From Fennellomyces sp. T-0311 (Eukaryota; Mucoromycota; Mucoromycetes; Mucorales; Lichtheimiaceae): 64,000 nucleotides of DNA. The notes under the pieces are model-generated. The model saw only the letters and a program-made list of their open reading frames with translations. It ran no database searches and was not told where the DNA came from. Positions 60,461-64,000 of this stretch are shown here, piece by piece. Made by a program: the position numbers and the translations under genes. The stretch lies in assembly GCA_025266875.1 (NCBI GenBank), contig JALLLT010000015.1, forward strand, positions 62,001-126,000, read 5' to 3'. Within the stretch, counting starts at the first letter, position 1; each line of letters opens with the position of its first letter.

Positions 60461-61837
60461 ATGTCCAAACGCCTTGCCGAAGACGACGAAGGTCATTCCT
60501 TTCGAGCCAAACGCGTACGATCAACCAAAAAAGACGGCCATGTCGCCGATTGCAACGATCCCGAATGTGAAGGTTGCGATGTAGGCGAAGTCGAATTCTC
60601 GTTTGTTCGCAAAGATGAAAACGGCAACGATCAAACATTCAAACCAACAGCACACGATCTACTCTCCATGGCTGTAGCAGAAGCCGAAACGGATCAGGAC
60701 AATGATATGATTCGGCGGTTATTTGATATGGCATTGGAAATGTTTGAAAAGGCAGAACCCGAGGATCGCACAGGATATGCGACTTGTCTTATTGAACTGG
60801 GTCGCGCTGTTGGCGTGGAAGAAAGCTTACGAGAAGGTCTCGATATTTTGCGCGGAATGAGCAAAAAGGAGGATGCATCGGCTTTCACAACCGAACATTG
60901 GCTTCATGTTGCCAGAGCAGCTTTAGGATTGTTGTTGATTATTCGCAAGCGTTTCAATGTCGCATTCGAGGAATTCTTGGAGGAGCAAGAGGATGAGGTT
61001 CCATCAAACGAGCAACTGAAAAAGTATTCGCTAAAGCGTGAAGAAATCAATTTGTATAAAGAAGCGCTAAACGCGGTTGAAAAGGTAGTTTCCCACCGCA
61101 GTTGCTATGGATTCGCGGTACTGACAACAAAAAATTTCATGCGTAGGCTCTTGTTACATCCAAGGGTTCATTGACAAAAGAAGCCCGATCGGCCCTTCAT
61201 GACGTCCAATCCTACGTACAATTGCTCGATCATCCTCAACATTACAGCCATGTCGCTGTCTTGACTGATGCATTAGAGAAATATATACAACAGTTTTCGT
61301 ACAAATCCGATCCCGATCTATTGGCACTCTTTGCATCCAGCTTGGTTCATAAGCAAAGTCTCATAGCAGAGGATCATGAAAAGCAAAAGGTAGTATATAT
61401 GACGCTTAATGGATCTGTGATTCGTGGATGCTGATATACAGCATAGGAGCTTCTGGATAAGAGTGAAAAGCTACTTTTGGACGCAAACAAGCTTTATCAA
61501 AGCGAGCACAAGAAAGAATATCCTCGGGGCTGGGAGCTCGTAAGTTACTCCATGATGCTTTCACACCGTCATGGTACTCACTGGTACATCAGTTGGCAAT
61601 GACTCAGTTGAATCAGTCAAACCTATTGGACGACGAGGACGAAGTGGTCAAGAAGTATGACGAGGCTGTTGAATCATTCAAAACAGCGCATAAGCTTAAT
61701 CCAGGTATTCAAGCGTGACAGAAAAACTCTTTTTGAGTATACATATTAAATGGTTGATAATTACAACAGATAACGATGATCTGGAGAACATGATCAATAT
61801 GCTTCTTGGAGAGGGAGGAGGAGAGGATGACGAATAA
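60461..61837 (+). CDS. TPR-like protein, Nro1/Ett1-like (tentative)
   Basis: Five exons: 60461-61084, 61147-61389, 61447-61539, 61593-61704 and 61770-61837; 379 residues. The N-terminus is basic and nuclear-localisation-like (RAKRVRSTKK), followed by a CNDPECEGCD motif. The bulk is helical with TPR-like repeats: RRLFDMALEMFEKAEPEDR then ATCLIELGRAVGV, and late KYDEAVESFKTAHKLNP. The C-terminus is acidic. The layout of an all-helical repeat protein with basic N-terminus and a final TPR resembles the Nro1/Ett1 family (translation termination, oxygen-dependent Ofd1 regulation), but the match is general. Its stop codon directly abuts the stop of the LACTB2 gene on the opposite strand. Confidence 0.6.
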
Positions 61838-62831
61838 CTATAAGCTACTACCGATCCATTTCCACTCGGTATCGATGAGTTCCATTAGATCTCTTCCGTC
61901 CGTTGAGCCGTCTGCCATTCTCGCCCTGCCTTCCTTCTCGAGCTTTTGCAGGATCAGCATGATACCTCGTGCAGCGGGCAAATGAAGCGATTGTGGGTAT
62001 TCTTTGTAGAGTACGGAAGTGATATCCATAGAAGACCATTGTTTGCCCTCCACCGATGTTAATAGATCCACCAATTGCTTCTCTCGGAGTTCGCGGTGAC
62101 TGATGTATTCTTTAATCTTGCCCACACCATCTTCAATCACTGGGCCATGACCGGGATAGAGCGTTGTTGGATTGAACTCCAACAACCGGCGCAATCCTGT
62201 AAGATATTCATGCAGGTCCTCAAACACAGCTGTACCGTGACCCAAAACGCAATCTGCGGTGAACAAACTCTTTTCTTCTTCTAACCAAAACGTGCAATGG
62301 TCGTTGGTATGGCCAGGCGTATACACGGTCCGCAGCGTCACCGAGTCGGCGGTGAATATCTGACCATCCGTCAATGGTTCATAAGGAATATCCTCGGGAA
62401 ACTGGTACTGCAGTGGTGTATGTCGGTGAGCAGCTCCTGGGAATTTGTGCACTTTGATTTCCCGCTTATTCAGCAGAGAATCGCCCAAAATGCCCTTCAA
62501 GCCGCCAAAATGATCTGGGTGACTATGCGACACAATAATATCTGAAATGTATGCGTCCGGCGATATCTGCTGCAGGGATTCGCGTAAAAGTGGAATGTAT
62601 TCGGGAATGCCCTCACCCGTATCGAGAAGTAACTTCTTGGCTCCGGCTCCGAGCAAGTACGTATTGGTTCCTGAATGGAGCAGCAGATCTTAACAATGTG
62701 ATTTGCAAAAAGGTGAATCGCAAATGGCGCATACCTTGAAGCGTGAATTTGCCTGGGTTTAGGCCGAGAACACGCCATACTCGCTCAGAAAGACGGGCAA
62801 AGGTTGGCAAGGATACGAGAGCTTCGGTCAT
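61838..62831 (-). CDS. LACTB2-like metallo-beta-lactamase-fold nuclease
   Basis: Two exons (minus) 62831-62735 and 62670-61838 give 309 residues. Metal-binding motifs are SHSHPDHFGG (HxHxDH), YTPGHTNDH, and TADCVLGHGT, then TLYPGHGPVIEDG; the C-terminal winged-helix part has a REKQLVDLL helix. This is the LACTB2/MBLAC layout: a glyoxalase-II-like fold with a C-terminal extension, an endoribonuclease in animal mitochondria. No obvious presequence is seen. All zinc ligands are present, so activity is likely. Zero nucleotides separate its stop from that of the convergent TPR-like gene. Confidence 0.93.
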
Positions 62832-63690
62832 GGTTGTGCAATTGAAAGAGCGTGTATTTTTCCCATCCTGCGGACCTGACAAATTTAAATGCGTTTTTGC
62901 ATCATTCCAATGGGTTTTGCCGAGTGCCGATTCAGCGTGTTGCCATAGACGCTAGGCAAAACGAAACTACCATACTTGGTATTGTGATATCCGTCCATCA
63001 ACAAGTTTGGCTTTGAGGGTCAATTAATCAATACACTATTGGTAAACGTTGGACAACAGTATCCTCGCTGGACGATATGCGCAATACCTACACAGCCATG
63101 ATAGACACTAGCGGATAACCTGTACGTGCAACCCCATCTCCATGATAACTGTGAGTTACCATGTGAATGGGGATTTCCAAGACCGAAGACGCAATCCACA
63201 AAGTTGTTGTAAATATGCCTAGTCTCACTTCCATCTTTCAATATCTCAACATTAGTGGTATGATTGTTCAATCAAACAAGCGATAGATGTCCGCATGTGC
63301 TAAAATGGCTTTATACGTAGATTTCAGCCAGTGCTTATAGCTAGATCTCCCATTGTTCATCGTATTTTCGAGTATGTTGACGGTCATGTTCCAGTTACTC
63401 TCATGGGGCAAGGGCTCGCCAGAAGATCGAGATACTCAGGTGAATTTGTAAGATAAACACGTACAGTTGGAATATTGCCCAGTGAAGTCTATCTTTCTCT
63501 ATGAGCCTGGTGTTAGTGCCGCTCCTTTAAAAAACTCGCTGGTGCGGTTGCGTTGAAAGTCAAATTCCATAAAGAGTAATATTATTGCCTCTGGTATCTG
63601 TTTACGGAATACTATATTTCTCTTAAAACATAGAGGGTCATAGTTATAAACTTCTCCGTTTCCGAGTGATTGTAAAGAACTGACTGCACA
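62832..63690. other. Intergenic, nothing assigned
   Basis: About 860 nt between LACTB2 and the repeat. A minus-strand open stretch (63020-63271) has no recognisable domain. No RNA gene seen. Confidence 0.45.
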
Positions 63691-64000
63691 AAATGACTAG
63701 ATCAAGATTACCTGATCTAAATGTCGAGATCACAGACTCACGTAAATCTCACAATTTTACATGCAAAGTGGAACTGTAAATAAGTAGGTGTATTCCTTGG
63801 GTCACTGCCTTTAATTCTGATCAGAAGAAAGTGAGGAAAAGCGGAAAGAGACGAGTGAAAATGGGAGAAGACGGCCTTTAAATAGTGGGGCGTCAAAAGT
63901 TGTCCCGACCAAACCTTACTTTTTTGTTTCTCTAAGTAACCTATGTTTAAAATTGGTATACTGGTAGTCCTTGACCATGGTATTATACCTTTGAAGTATC
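63691..64000. repeat. Foldback element, copy 2 (cut by window end)
   Basis: From 63691 to the window end the sequence is nearly identical to the left arm of copy 1 at 11710-12020, in the same orientation; scattered single-base differences are visible (for example GGTAGTCCTTG against GGTAGTTCTTG). The inverted second arm would lie beyond the window. The near-identity suggests recent mobility. Confidence 0.9.

Overview
The window is nuclear DNA of a filamentous fungus, most likely an early-diverging lineage of the Mucoromycota type (inference). What the sequence shows: genes with many short introns (about 45-90 nt, GT..AG with a few GC..AG), compact coding blocks separated by AT-rich spacers, no operons, no bacterial ribosome-binding sites, and protein families typical of fungi (Opy2, Sur7/PalI, MED11, Las1, delta-8 sphingolipid desaturase). 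I rebuilt exon-intron structures by hand; where a chain is called complete, every junction keeps the reading frame. Genus and species cannot be told from this.

Layout. 1-3.2 kb: a Sel1-repeat membrane-anchored protein (5' cut by the window) and a BTB/POZ protein. 3.2-7.1 kb: AT-rich spacer with exon-like pieces of unknown proteins. 7.1-11.4 kb: a Sur7/PalI-like tetraspan, an Opy2-like anchor of the HOG pathway and a PHD-finger protein. 11.7-16.2 kb: a foldback repeat, a GC-rich palindrome-bearing island and fragments of unknown genes. 16.3-27.4 kb: an SLC10A7/Rch1-like transporter, a Pap1/Yap-type bZIP factor, a six-TM-type membrane protein, a TMEM62-like metallophosphoesterase, a homologue of COP9 signalosome subunit 9 and mitochondrial aspartate aminotransferase. 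28-38 kb: an unknown membrane protein, a cytochrome b5-acyl-CoA dehydrogenase fusion, a USP36-like protein that has lost its catalytic cysteine, and two DUF1772-like paralogues in inverted orientation. 38.8-39.5 kb: a TA-flanked element with perfect 31-bp terminal inverted repeats. 40.8-45.4 kb: a methyltransferase-like protein, a 49-residue membrane microprotein, MED11 and the WRNIP1/Mgs1 clamp-interacting ATPase. 46-52 kb: a secreted agmatinase-like ureohydrolase, a membrane-anchored aldehyde dehydrogenase and a b5-fused sphingolipid desaturase. 54-57.6 kb: a frameshifted F-box/LRR gene and a decayed paralogue. 58.4-62.8 kb: LAS1 (rRNA ITS2 processing), a TPR-like Nro1/Ett1-like protein and a LACTB2-like nuclease. 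63.7 kb to the end: a second copy of the foldback repeat.

The genes do not form one pathway; the window is an ordinary housekeeping neighbourhood interrupted by AT-rich tracts where repeats, duplicated orphan exons and pseudogenes collect. Gene ends can be extremely tight: MED11 and WRNIP1 converge with 2 nt between stop codons, the Nro1/Ett1-like gene and LACTB2 converge with none, and LAS1 and the Nro1/Ett1-like gene share a 73-nt divergent promoter. I see no CRISPR array, rRNA or tRNA that I could support, and no secondary-metabolite or virus-derived cluster.
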